Below are positions 16,601-23,673 of a stretch of DNA of 64,000 nucleotides, piece after piece (position 1 is the stretch's first letter; each line of letters begins with the position of its first letter). Position numbers and translations under genes: made by a program. The stretch is from JABFWF01 sp035539135 (GTDB lineage Bacteria; Pseudomonadota; Gammaproteobacteria; Xanthomonadales; Xanthomonadaceae). The stretch is taken from positions 86,480 to 150,479 of the forward strand of contig DATLJD010000009.1 in the NCBI GenBank assembly GCA_035539135.1, read 5' to 3'. Under the pieces are notes generated by a model. That model made no database searches, was not told the origin of the DNA, and saw only the letters and a program-made list of their open reading frames with translations.

Positions 16601-18210
16601 TGGAAGATGTCGCCCTTCATGCTCTCGATGGCGAAGTCTTCGTTGACATTGCCGATCGTGGTGCCCTGCGGTTCCAGGATCACCGCGAAATCGCCGGTGT
16701 CGGGGATGGTCCCGCCCGAGGTCACCGCGGTCATGCGCCCGCCCTTGCGGCCGCGCAGGCGCTTGTGCACGGCGTCGCGGTGCAGGTAGCCGGCGCGGGT
16801 GCCGCGTCGCGTCGTGTAGCCCTCGGCGAGCATGCGCACGACGTCATCAAAGGCCTTGCGCGGCAGCCGCGCATACGGCCAGGCGCGGCGGAACCAGTCG
16901 TACAGCGCGTCCTCGTCCCATTCGGCGGACGCGACCTCGGCGACGATCTGCTGCGCCAGCACGTCCAGTGGCGCCTCCGGCATGACCAGTGCGTCGAGCT
17001 CGCCGCGGCGCACGCAGTCCAGCAGCGCGGCGCATTCGACCAGCTCCTCGCGGGTGGTCGGGAACAGCCGGCCCTTGGGCGTGCCGCCGACGAAGTGGCC
17101 CGAGCGTCCGACCCGCTGCAGGAACGCCGAGATCGAACGCGGCGAACCGATCTGGCAGACCAGGTCCACGTCGCCGATGTCGATGCCGAGCTCCAGCGAC
17201 GCGGTCGCGACCAGCACCTTCAGCCGGCCGCTCTTCAGGCGCTGCTCGGCGTCCAGCCGCAGTTCCTTGGCGAGGCTGCCGTGGTGCGCGGCGACGTGTT
17301 CGCGGCCGAGCTTCTCCGCGAGGTGGCGCGCGGCCCGCTCGGCCATGCGCCGGGTGTTGACGAAGACCAGTGTCGTGCGATGCGCCTCCACCAGTTCGGC
17401 GATGCGCGCGTAGACGAGATCCCAGTGCTCGTTCGACATCACGGTCTGCAGCGGCACCGGCGTCAGCTCCAGCGCCAGGTCGCGCGCGCGGGTGTAGCCG
17501 ATGTCGACGATTTCGCAGTCGGGCGCGCCGTCCACCAGGTTGGCGGCGCCGACCAGGAAGCGCGCGACCTGGTCGATGGGCTTCTGCGTCGCCGACAGCC
17601 CGATCCGCGCCAGCCGCCGCCCGCACAGCGCCTCCAGCCGCTCCAGCGACAGCGCGAGGTGGCTGCCGCGCTTGCTCGCCACCAGCGCGTGGATCTCGTC
17701 GACGATCACCGTGCGGGTGCCGGCCAGCATCGCCCGCCCGGAGTCGGAACCGAGCAGCACGTACAGCGATTCGGGCGTGGTGACCAGGATGTGCGGCGGG
17801 CGCTTTCGCAGCGCCGCGCGCTCGGCCTGCGGAGTGTCGCCGGTGCGCACGGCGGTGCGGATCTCGACGTCGGGCAGCCCCTGCCGCGCGAGCTCGGCGC
17901 GGATGCCTTCCAGCGGCGCCTCGAGGTTGATATGGATGTCGTTGGACAGCGCCTTCAGCGGCGAGACGTAGACGACCTGGGTGGCGTCCGGCAAGCCATG
18001 CTCCAGCCCCTCGCGCACCAGCGCGTCGATCGCAGACAGGAACGCGGTCAGGGTCTTGCCCGAACCGGTCGGCGCCGCGACCAGGGTGTGGCGGCCGGAT
18101 CCGATCGCCGGCCACGCCTGCGCCTGCGCTTCGGTCGGCGCGGAGAACGCGCCTGCGAACCACGCGGCGACCGCCGGGTGGAAGCCGGCCAGGGACGGGA
18201 ATTGCGCCAT
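13675..18210 (-). CDS. lhr: Full-length Lhr-family ATP-dependent DNA helicase
   Basis: Superfamily 2 large helicase of 1511 aa, close to E. coli Lhr (about 1540) and far longer than the roughly 800-aa ligase-associated forms. The N-terminal RecA-like domains have Walker A AAPTGSGKT (45-53), DEIH in TVIVDEIHALVASKRG, SAT in IGLSATQKP, and motif VI-like QRVGRSGH. The winged-helix and Lhr-core regions follow (about 430-870); the rest is the Lhr C-terminal region. ATG at 18210 starts MAQFPSLAGFHPAVAAWF, the usual beginning; an in-frame ATG at 18294 would add 28 residues. Lhr unwinds 3'-tailed DNA and is linked to DNA repair. udgX is the next co-directional gene. Confidence 0.93.
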   Translation of the reverse strand: MAQFPSLAGFHPAVAAWFAGAFSAPTEAQAQAWPAIGSGRHTLVAAPTGSGKTLTAFLSAIDALVREGLEHGLPDATQVVYVSPLKALSNDIHINLEAPLEGIRAELARQGLPDVEIRTAVRTGDTPQAERAALRKRPPHILVTTPESLYVLLGSDSGRAMLAGTRTVIVDEIHALVASKRGSHLALSLERLEALCGRRLARIGLSATQKPIDQVARFLVGAANLVDGAPDCEIVDIGYTRARDLALELTPVPLQTVMSNEHWDLVYARIAELVEAHRTTLVFVNTRRMAERAARHLAEKLGREHVAAHHGSLAKELRLDAEQRLKSGRLKVLVATASLELGIDIGDVDLVCQIGSPRSISAFLQRVGRSGHFVGGTPKGRLFPTTREELVECAALLDCVRRGELDALVMPEAPLDVLAQQIVAEVASAEWDEDALYDWFRRAWPYARLPRKAFDDVVRMLAEGYTTRRGTRAGYLHRDAVHKRLRGRKGGRMTAVTSGGTIPDTGDFAVILEPQGTTIGNVNEDFAIESMKGDIFQLGNASYRILRVEAGRVRVEDAQGAPPSIPFWLGEAPGRTDELSVGVSRLREEVAARLCGASADASAAEDRFVAEATIATAETCAQDRDATVPLAALVPGEGGSAFAPADVAATLRWLQGELGLDDNAARQLLDFLARQLAATGVMPTRGRIVLERFFDESGGTQLVIHTPYGSRLNRAWGLALRKRFCRKFNFELQAAATEDAIVLSLSTSHSFPLLEVAHYLHSSSAEHILVQALLDAPLFGARWRWNATTALALPRFVGGKKVAPQLQRMKSEDLLATVFPDQVACLENIVGEREVPDHPLVAQTLDDCLHEAMDTEGWLALLRALEAGEVEIAARDLTAPSPFAAEALNARPYAFLDDAPLEERRTQAVQTRGYGDAAQAGDLGRLDPGAIEEVRAQAWPEVRNVDEMHEALMGLGCVAAEEALASGWDGWLAQLAKAHRATRIDVAGGAAWWAAERLALADALHPGAARMPAINPPAEFAQAWTREDALVELVRARLTGLGPVSAEALAATFSVARGDVDLALLKLEGEGYAMRGRFTPAALAGDGEEWCERHLLARIHRYTVGKLRREIEPVEPRDFMRFLLDWQKVSRATRVSGPDALAGVLAQLEGFEAPAGAWESELLPARVSDYAISWLDDQCTAGRIAWTRLRAAPVDGNGRGAASPVRATPIVLLPRRRLAAWTQLVAGQREDEPALSSRAQKVADALRAHGALFFDELAGEARLLQTELEDALAELVARGRATCDSFAGLRALLVPQAKRPHAFGRRGRRAALFGIEDAGRWTLTRRDASLSPSFESDATAADARADLVEHVARTLLRRYGVVCWRMLEREAPWLPPWRELLRVYHRLEARGEIRGGRFIAGLSGEQFALTEAVAALRQVRRRAHDGELVAVSALDPLNLVGTIVAGDKLPRQPGARVLYRDGLPLATLAAGEVAFLAELRPDEQRHARRLLLREPEPAFHRVPAPEAGARR

Positions 18211-18330
18211 CGCGGCATTATCCGCCGCGCTCGCGCGCGGCTCCTGAACGCCGCCGGCGCGTGTACCGAAGTCGAAGCGGATCTGCCCGTGCATCGGGGG
18301 AGGCTGGCGCGGCGCTGTCGCAGCGCGTGC

Positions 18331-18420
18331 GACGGAGACGGGAGACGGGAGACGGGAGACGGGAGGCGGGAGAAGGGAGACGAGAGACGGAAGCCGGTAG
18401 CCGGTAGCCGGAAAGCGACA
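18331..18420. repeat. Low-complexity GA/GGA-rich tract (GAGACGG-type heptamer repeats)
   Basis: Tandem copies of the heptamer GGAGACG (at least four near-exact in a row, then degenerate forms) followed by three GCCGGTA-type units. Non-coding, between lhr and the 98-bp inverted-repeat element; the two repeats together make up most of the 373-base gap at 18211-18583. No gene is seen there. Confidence 0.75.
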
Positions 18421-18433
18421 GCCGGGGGCGCGA

Positions 18434-18531
18434 CGGGTGGGAGAGGTGGACAGGACCGTATGCGCCATGGATGGCGCATCCGAGCCTCCATGGACGGATT
18501 CACGGCGTGTCCTGACCGCCTCTCCCGCCCG
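18434..18531 (-). repeat. 98-bp MITE-like element with 21-bp imperfect terminal inverted repeats (copy A)
   Basis: Left end 18434-18454 and right end 18511-18531 are inverted copies matching at 18 of 21 positions (core GGGAGAGG). In between is a perfect palindrome ATGCGCCATGGATGGCGCAT (18460-18479). The reverse complement matches 63660-63757 with only about six differences over the same 98 bases. No coding capacity, so any movement would need a transposase in trans. Confidence 0.75.
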
Positions 18532-18583
18532 CCGCGCCGGCCTAGCGGGCCATTGCGTGTGCTTCCGCTGCCCGGGCGGGCCA

Positions 18584-19114
18584 CTACGCCAGTTCAGCTT
18601 CCTCTATGCCGCGGATGCGATGCGCCGCCAGCGCGTCGTGGTCGGGCACGCCGATGCCGTTGCGGTCGCCGAGCACGTAGTGGGTGACGTGCGGCGGCGG
18701 GCACGGCGGGAAGTCCGGCACCTGCTCGGCCAGCAGCGCGTACAACGCGACCATGCCGGGCACCTGCACGTGCTCGATCACGCTGTAGCAGGCGACCGCG
18801 CCGTGCGCCGACGGCTTCATCTTGCCGAGCAAGTCGTAGCGATGTCCGCGTTGCACCCGCCAGTCGAGCCCGGCCAGGGTGATCTGCAGCGCCGGCTCGT
18901 CGAACAGCGCGCGCAGGCGCGGCCCCAGCGCGCGGCCGAGCACGGTGACGTGGAATTCGCGCTTGCGCCGCAGCCAGCGTCCGTCCAGCCGCACCCGCTG
19001 CGCCGACGGCGGACGCATCGCGTCCGGGTCCAGGCGCAGCAGCAGCGCGCCGGAGGCGGAGAACTGCGGCAGCGCGACCGGCGCCGCATCCTGCGTTTCG
19101 CCGAGCCTGCCCAT
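18584..19114 (-). CDS. 2H-phosphoesterase-superfamily-like protein
   Basis: Protein of 176 aa, not firmly recognised. Two HxTx motifs are visible: REFHVTVLG (His55, Thr57) and PPHVTHYVLG (His142, Thr144), about 87 residues apart. Paired H-x-[TS]-x motifs with this spacing mark the 2H phosphoesterases (LigT/2'-5' RNA ligase, cyclic phosphodiesterases), which act on 2',3'-cyclic or 2'-5' RNA bonds. The middle holds GHRYDLLGKMKPSAHG and CYSVIEHVQVPGM. I chose ATG 19114; a TTG at 19126 would overlap the upstream stop (TTGA) and is possible. It follows the 59-aa gene directly and precedes the repeat-filled gap before lhr. Assignment rests on the two motifs. Confidence 0.6.
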   Translation of the reverse strand: MGRLGETQDAAPVALPQFSASGALLLRLDPDAMRPPSAQRVRLDGRWLRRKREFHVTVLGRALGPRLRALFDEPALQITLAGLDWRVQRGHRYDLLGKMKPSAHGAVACYSVIEHVQVPGMVALYALLAEQVPDFPPCPPPHVTHYVLGDRNGIGVPDHDALAAHRIRGIEEAELA

Positions 19115-19122
19115 GGCGCGGG

Positions 19123-19302
19123 TCAACGCTTGCGGTCGCCGCGATCGCCCTGCCCGGACACGACGGTGGTCTTCGCGTGCTGGCGGCGGTCCTGCGCCAG
19201 CGAGCGGCCGGCGTCATCCGATTCCTTGAAGCGGCCCCGCTCGTCGCGACGCACGAAACGCACGTCGCCGTTGGGCTCGATCCGTTCGCGCTTGCCGGCC
19301 AT
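19123..19302 (-). CDS. Small basic conserved-looking protein (59 aa)
   Basis: Highly charged protein MAGKRERIEPNGDVRFVRRD... ending SGQGDRGDRKR. It has no hydrophobic core and no Cys, so it is probably disordered or nucleic-acid associated. The pattern (IEPNGDxRFVRRDxxGRFKESDDAGRSLAQDRR) resembles small proteobacterial proteins of unknown function. The gene is short, but the ATG, an even codon pattern, and a TTGA/near-contiguous junction with the 2H-like gene support it as real. Confidence 0.7.
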   Translation of the reverse strand: MAGKRERIEPNGDVRFVRRDERGRFKESDDAGRSLAQDRRQHAKTTVVSGQGDRGDRKR

Positions 19303-19379
19303 GTTTCACTCCCTCGTCAAAACCGTGTCCAGCATGCTGGAGCGCGCGCAATGAAGCCAGCGCGAAGCGACCGCCCGCC

Positions 19380-19577
19380 ATGACGCCACTCGACAAGCCC
19401 CTGCGCCGCGAACTCGACATCAACGGCCGTCCGTGGACGCTCACGATCGATCCCGAGCGCCTGAAGCTGGTGGAAAAAGGCCGGCGCAAGGGCGTCGAAC
19501 TGGCCTGGCGCGACCTGGTCAACGGCGACGCCGCGCTGGCGGTCGCGCTGCAGGCCTCGCTGGTCGACCTGCGCTGA
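19380..19577 (+). CDS. Small conserved-looking protein of unknown function (65 aa)
   Basis: Cytosolic protein beginning MTPLDKPLRRELDINGRPWTLTI and continuing DPERLKLVEKGRRKGVELAWRDLVNGDAALA. The layout of a short beta-hairpin and basic helix is typical of small widespread proteobacterial proteins with no known role. It is divergent from the 59-aa gene, with 77 bases between them. No motif gives a function. Confidence 0.65.
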   Translation: MTPLDKPLRRELDINGRPWTLTIDPERLKLVEKGRRKGVELAWRDLVNGDAALAVALQASLVDLR

Positions 19578-19690
19578 ACGGCGCATCCGCGCCACCCTGC
19601 CCGCGCCTGAATGGGATCGCCGCGATTTACGCGGGCTTGATCGCCGCCGGACCAGCATCGGCCCGTCATCCCGCCAACAGGTGCACGATC

Positions 19691-20503
19691 ATGCTTCGTA
19701 CCGCCACCCTGACCTTCGCCATTTCCGCCGCGCTCGGCCTCGCCGGCGTCGCGCAGGCGCAGTCCACCACCCCGCCGGAAGATCCCACCAACGCGCAGCT
19801 CGAGCAGCAGACCGACGCCAACGCGCAGGCCGCGAACGAGGACGCCAAGGACGCGAAGAAGTCGGCCAAGGACGCGCAGAAGGCGGCCGACGCGGCCACC
19901 GCCGACGACAGCATGGCCACCGACGTCACCGGCGCGCAGGTCGCCGCCGAGCAGGCGCAGGACGCCGCCGGCCAGGCCGACGCGGGCGCGCAACAGGCGC
20001 AGCAGGCCGACGCGGTCGCCAACTTCGGCGTGAACAAGGAGGGCGCCGCGGACGCGTCCGCGGCCGGCGCCGCCCAGGCCAGCATGGGCGCGGACGCCGC
20101 CGCCAGCGCGCAGGACGCGGCCGCGCCGCAGACCCCGCCCACCACCACCGCCGAGGGCGACGCCACCATGAGCACCAATGCCGGCACGGCCACGGACACC
20201 GGCGCGACCACCGACACCACCACCACCGCGGCCGACGCCAACGCCAACTTCGGTGCCGACGCCAACGCCGGCAATGCCGCGCAGGCCAGCATGTCGGGCG
20301 AGGTCAACGTCACCTCCAGCCCGGGCAACTCGATCAGCAGCAACTACCACGTCGACTTCGGCGCGCTGGACGCGAACGGCGACGGCAGCATCAGCCGCGG
20401 CGAGGCCAAGGGCAACCCGGACCTGACCCGCGAGTTCAAGGTCGTCGACTCCAACCACAACGGCCGCCTGAGCCGGGACGAGATGAAGGGCTGGATCGAC
20501 TGA
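19691..20503 (+). CDS. Secreted Ala-rich EF-hand protein
   Basis: Predicted exported calcium-binding protein of 270 aa. A clear signal peptide, MLRTATLTFAISAALGLAGVAQAQ, has a likely cleavage after AQA. Residues 25-215 are a low-complexity Ala/Asp/Gln/Thr-rich, mostly helical region with NANFGxxAN-type repeats (VANFGVNKEGAADASAAGAAQASMGADA, then ANANFGADANAGNAAQASMSG). The C-terminus holds two EF-hand loops, DANGDGSISRGE and DSNHNGRLSRDE, each with acidic/Asn ligands at positions 1, 3, 5 and a terminal Glu. The partner is unknown. A strong hairpin follows the stop. Confidence 0.8.
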   Translation: MLRTATLTFAISAALGLAGVAQAQSTTPPEDPTNAQLEQQTDANAQAANEDAKDAKKSAKDAQKAADAATADDSMATDVTGAQVAAEQAQDAAGQADAGAQQAQQADAVANFGVNKEGAADASAAGAAQASMGADAAASAQDAAAPQTPPTTTAEGDATMSTNAGTATDTGATTDTTTTAADANANFGADANAGNAAQASMSGEVNVTSSPGNSISSNYHVDFGALDANGDGSISRGEAKGNPDLTREFKVVDSNHNGRLSRDEMKGWID

Positions 20504-20530
20504 GCCCCTGCTGTTCGCAACACAGCGAAG

Positions 20531-20554
20531 ACGACGCCCCGCGCTTGCGGGGCG
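20531..20554. terminator. Hairpin between convergent genes
   Basis: Perfect 10-bp stem GACGCCCCGC / GCGGGGCGTC with a GCTT loop, between the EF-hand gene and the ubiquinone hydroxylase. There is no U-tract on either strand, but its position suits a bidirectional terminator. Confidence 0.7.
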
Positions 20555-20562
20555 TCGCCGTG

Positions 20563-21741
20563 TCAGGCGCCGGCCGCGTGCCGCCAGAGCAGGTGCGCGA
20601 GCGGCGGCAGCCGGCCGGCGAGGCCGAGCAGCGGGCCGCGCAGCAGCGTCGTCGCGACGCCGCCGTCGCCGAACAGGCGCTGCAGGCCCTCGAACGTGTA
20701 GGCGGCGACCGCGTTCTCGCTGCGCCGCGTGCGCGCCCAGCGCGCGAGCCGTTGCGGCGCGTCCCAGTCGGCGCGCGCGCGGCGCGCGGCGCGCACGGTC
20801 TCGCGCAGCGCGGCGACGTCGCGCAGGCCCAGGTTGACGCCCTGCCCCGCCAGCGGATGCACGACGTGCGCGGCGTCGCCGACCAGCAGCACGCGCCCGG
20901 CGACGTAGTCGCGCGCGAGCTGCCGCCGCAGCGGGAAGCCGGCGCGCTCCGACGCCAGCGTCATCCGCCCCAGGCGCGCGTCGAACGCGCGGGTCAGCTC
21001 GCCGGCGAAGGCGTTCCCATCCAGCGCGAGCAGGCGCGCCGCGTCGTCCTCCGGCACGCTCCACACGATCGAACCGAGGCCGTCGTCGCAAGGCAGCACC
21101 GCCAGCGGGCCCCCGGGCAGGAAGCGCTGCCACGCGGTGTCTTCGTGCGGCTGCTGCGTGCGCACGTAGGCGACGATGCCGCGCTGCCCGTAGTCGTGGG
21201 CGTCGCTGTCGATCCCGGCCAGGCGGCGCAGGCTGGACTGCGCCCCATCGGCGGCGACCGCGATGCGCGCGGCGACGCGGCTGCCGTCGTCCAGCTGCAG
21301 GCGCACGCCCTGCGCGTCCTGCGCCAGCGCCTCGACCCGCGCCGGACGGTGCACGCGCACCCCGGCCGCCGGCAGAGCCGCCCACAGGCGGTCGACCAGC
21401 AAGCCGTTCTCGACGATCCAGCCGAGCTCGCGCACGCCGAAGGCATCGGCGTCGAAGCGCAGCTCGCCGCCGCCGGCCGCGTCCCACACCCGCATCCGCC
21501 GGTAGGGATGCGCGCGCGCCTCCATGATGCGCGGCCACACGCCGAGCGATTGCAGCAGCGCGGCGTTGTCGGGCGCGAAGGCGAACACGCGCAGGTCGCG
21601 GCGCTCCGCTTGCCAGCGCGCCGGTTCGCCCGCTTCCACCAGCACGACCTCGAGCCCGGCATCGGCGAGCGACAGCGCGCAGGCGGCGCCGACCACGCCG
21701 GCGCCGACCACCACCACGTCGGGCTGGCCGCGCGCGCTCAT
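20563..21741 (-). CDS. UbiH/UbiF/VisC-family FAD hydroxylase (ubiquinone ring hydroxylase)
   Basis: FAD- and O2-dependent aromatic-ring hydroxylase of 392 aa in ubiquinone biosynthesis. Motifs: Rossmann GAGVVGAACALSLADAG (13-30), the DG motif VAADGAQSSLRRLAGI near 170, and the second FAD motif VLLVGDAAHVVHPLAGQGVNLGLRDVAAL near 285-310, the family signature. It resembles UbiI/UbiF (VisC) rather than UbiH, but which ring position it hydroxylates cannot be read. ATG 21741 overlaps the upstream ubiH stop (ATGA), so both hydroxylases are made from one message; a GTG 9 bases earlier is less likely. Confidence 0.9.
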   Translation of the reverse strand: MSARGQPDVVVVGAGVVGAACALSLADAGLEVVLVEAGEPARWQAERRDLRVFAFAPDNAALLQSLGVWPRIMEARAHPYRRMRVWDAAGGGELRFDADAFGVRELGWIVENGLLVDRLWAALPAAGVRVHRPARVEALAQDAQGVRLQLDDGSRVAARIAVAADGAQSSLRRLAGIDSDAHDYGQRGIVAYVRTQQPHEDTAWQRFLPGGPLAVLPCDDGLGSIVWSVPEDDAARLLALDGNAFAGELTRAFDARLGRMTLASERAGFPLRRQLARDYVAGRVLLVGDAAHVVHPLAGQGVNLGLRDVAALRETVRAARRARADWDAPQRLARWARTRRSENAVAAYTFEGLQRLFGDGGVATTLLRGPLLGLAGRLPPLAHLLWRHAAGA

Positions 21742-22943
21742 GGACGGCACAACGCCGGTACTTCGCCGCGGTAGCCCATCGCACCGCCGACCAGCCGGGC
21801 CTGCGCGGCGGGCAGGCGATCGAGCGCGAGCAGGCCGAGGCCGCGCAGCGGGCGCAGCAGCGGCGCGTCGTTGGCCGTCAGGCGGGCGAGACCGTCGGAG
21901 AAGGAGAGCGTGCGTGCGCGGTCCTCGCTTCTTCGTTCTGCGTAGGCGGCGAGCAGCGCGTCGTCGCCCGGATCGCCGCCGCGCGCCTCGATCAGCTCGG
22001 CCAGGGTCAGCGCGTCGCGCAGGCCGAGGTTGAAGCCCTGCGCGCCGATCGGATGCACCGACTGCGCGGCGTTGCCGACCAGCACCGCGCGCGGCGCGAC
22101 CAGCCGCTGCGCGGCGATCCGCAGCGCCGGATAACGGCTGCGCGGGCCGACCGCGACGAAGCGCCCGGCGCGCCAGCCGAAGGCCCGCTGCACGCGGGCG
22201 AGGAAGGCCGCGTCGTCAAGCGCCGCGACCGCGTCGGCGTCCTCCGCGGCCACCCCGTGCACCAGGCCGTAGTGACGATCCGCGCGCGGCAGCAGCGCGG
22301 TCGGGCCGTCGTCGCCGAGGCGCTCGAACGCGGTGCCGTCGGGCGCGCGCTCGGCGCGCAGGCGGGCGACGAACAGCGCCTGGCCGTAGTCGTGTTCGTC
22401 CGCGCCGATGCCGAGCGCGGCGCGCACGCCGCTGTGGCTGCCGTCGGCGGCGACCAGCAGGCGCGCGCGCACGACGCGTTCGCCATCGGCGTCGGCCAGG
22501 CGCAGCGCGCGCGCGCCATCGTCGATCTCCTCGAGCCCGACGCAGCGCGCCGGCCGATAGCGGACCAGGTGCGCCAGTTCACCCAGGCGCGCCTCCAGCG
22601 CCTCGCCGAAATCGCGCGCGACCACGACCTGGCCGAATGCCTCGCGTCCGTAAGCATCCGCATCCAGCCGCAACCGCCCGAAATCGCCGCGGCGGCTGAC
22701 GTGGATGCGGCGGATCGGCGCGCCGGGCGCGCGCAGCTTCGCCATCACCCCGAGCGCGCGCAGGGCGTTCACGGTCGCCTCGGCGAAGCTCAGGTTGCGC
22801 TCGTCGAACACCGCCGGCAGCGCGCCGGCGGGCGTGGCCTCGACCAGGGCGACGTCGAGGCCGAGCCGGTCCAGCGCGATCGCCAGGCTCGCGCCCACCA
22901 GGCCGCCGCCGACGATGGCGACGTCGTGCCGGCTAGCCGTCAT
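21738..22943 (-). CDS. ubiH: 2-octaprenyl-6-methoxyphenol hydroxylase UbiH
   Basis: FAD monooxygenase of 401 aa in aerobic ubiquinone biosynthesis, expected at the membrane-associated Ubi complex. Motifs: VAIVGGGLVGASLAIAL (9-25) for FAD, the DG motif LLVAADGSHSGVRAALGI near 170, and AVLVGNAAQSVHPIGAQGFNLGLRD near 285, whose GNAAQ..HPI.AQGFNLG form is typical of UbiH. Close to E. coli length (392). It is the first gene of a two-gene unit with the second hydroxylase; ubiH is often paired with ubiI/visC in gammaproteobacteria. Confidence 0.92.
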   Translation of the reverse strand: MTASRHDVAIVGGGLVGASLAIALDRLGLDVALVEATPAGALPAVFDERNLSFAEATVNALRALGVMAKLRAPGAPIRRIHVSRRGDFGRLRLDADAYGREAFGQVVVARDFGEALEARLGELAHLVRYRPARCVGLEEIDDGARALRLADADGERVVRARLLVAADGSHSGVRAALGIGADEHDYGQALFVARLRAERAPDGTAFERLGDDGPTALLPRADRHYGLVHGVAAEDADAVAALDDAAFLARVQRAFGWRAGRFVAVGPRSRYPALRIAAQRLVAPRAVLVGNAAQSVHPIGAQGFNLGLRDALTLAELIEARGGDPGDDALLAAYAERRSEDRARTLSFSDGLARLTANDAPLLRPLRGLGLLALDRLPAAQARLVGGAMGYRGEVPALCRP

Positions 22944-23050
22944 GCCGCTTGTCCTGCGTCGCCGCTGCGCGCGATGGCGTCATCGGATCGGCCCGTGCGG
23001 TGGGGTGGGGTATGCTACCGGTTCCCGTGCAGCCGCTCCCGTCCCCCACG

Positions 23051-23620
23051 ATGAATCGCGCCCCGTCCTCCTTCGCTCCCGGCCCGCTGGTGCTCACCGG
23101 CCTGATCGTCGTCGCGGCGCTGACGCGCCTGCTGCCGCATCCGCCGAACTTCTCGCCGGTGGAGGCGATCGCCCTGTTCGGCGGCGCCTATTTCGCCGCG
23201 CGCGGCGCCGCCCTGCTGGTGCCGCTGGCGGCGATGCTGCTGTCGGACTTCGCGCTCGGCCTGCTCAACGGTGGCATCTACCTCGACTACTTCACCAGCG
23301 CCGGCTTCTGGCTGCAGTACGCCTGCATCGCGCTGCTGGTGGTCGCGGGTTTCGGCCTGCGCGGGCGGGTCTCCGGCGGCCGCGTGCTGGGCTGGTCGCT
23401 GGCCGGTTCGGCACTGTTCTTCCTGGTCACCAACTTCGGCGCGTGGCTGGGTGCGCCGATGTACCCGCAGACGGTCGGCGGCCTCGGCGCCGCCTACGTC
23501 GCCGGCATCCCGTTCTTCCAGTGGACCGTGCTCGGCACCCTGTTCTACGCGGCGCTGCTGTTCGGCGGCTTCGCCCTGCTGCGCCGGCGCGTCCCCGCCC
23601 TGCGCGCGCAGACCGTCTGA
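23051..23620 (+). CDS. DUF6580-like integral membrane protein
   Basis: Protein of 189 aa with five or six predicted helices. It shows PPNFSPVEAIALFGGAYFAARGAALLVPLAAMLLSD, LNGGIYLDY, and FLVTNFGAWLGAPMYPQTVGGLGAAYVAGIPFFQWTVLGTLFYAALLFG. The NFSPVxAIALFGG and NFG.W...YP.T..G...Y.AGIPFF patterns match the DUF6580 group, which I recall as putative transport proteins resembling ECF S-components; no substrate is established. The ATG at 23051 is preferred over an upstream in-frame start because conserved sequence begins just after it. It sits 53 bases before the cobalamin adenosyltransferase gene, which makes corrinoid handling a reasonable guess. Confidence 0.7.
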   Translation: MNRAPSSFAPGPLVLTGLIVVAALTRLLPHPPNFSPVEAIALFGGAYFAARGAALLVPLAAMLLSDFALGLLNGGIYLDYFTSAGFWLQYACIALLVVAGFGLRGRVSGGRVLGWSLAGSALFFLVTNFGAWLGAPMYPQTVGGLGAAYVAGIPFFQWTVLGTLFYAALLFGGFALLRRRVPALRAQTV

Positions 23621-23673
23621 CAGGGGCGTGACAGGAAGCTCGCGCTAGCCTTCGCTTCTCCCGTCTCCCCGCC

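Noticed and set aside
14161..18687. 1508-aa open frame on the plus strand antisense to lhr
   Set aside because: Pure Arg/Gln/Val/His-rich shadow of lhr with no domain; lhr motifs on the minus strand are decisive.
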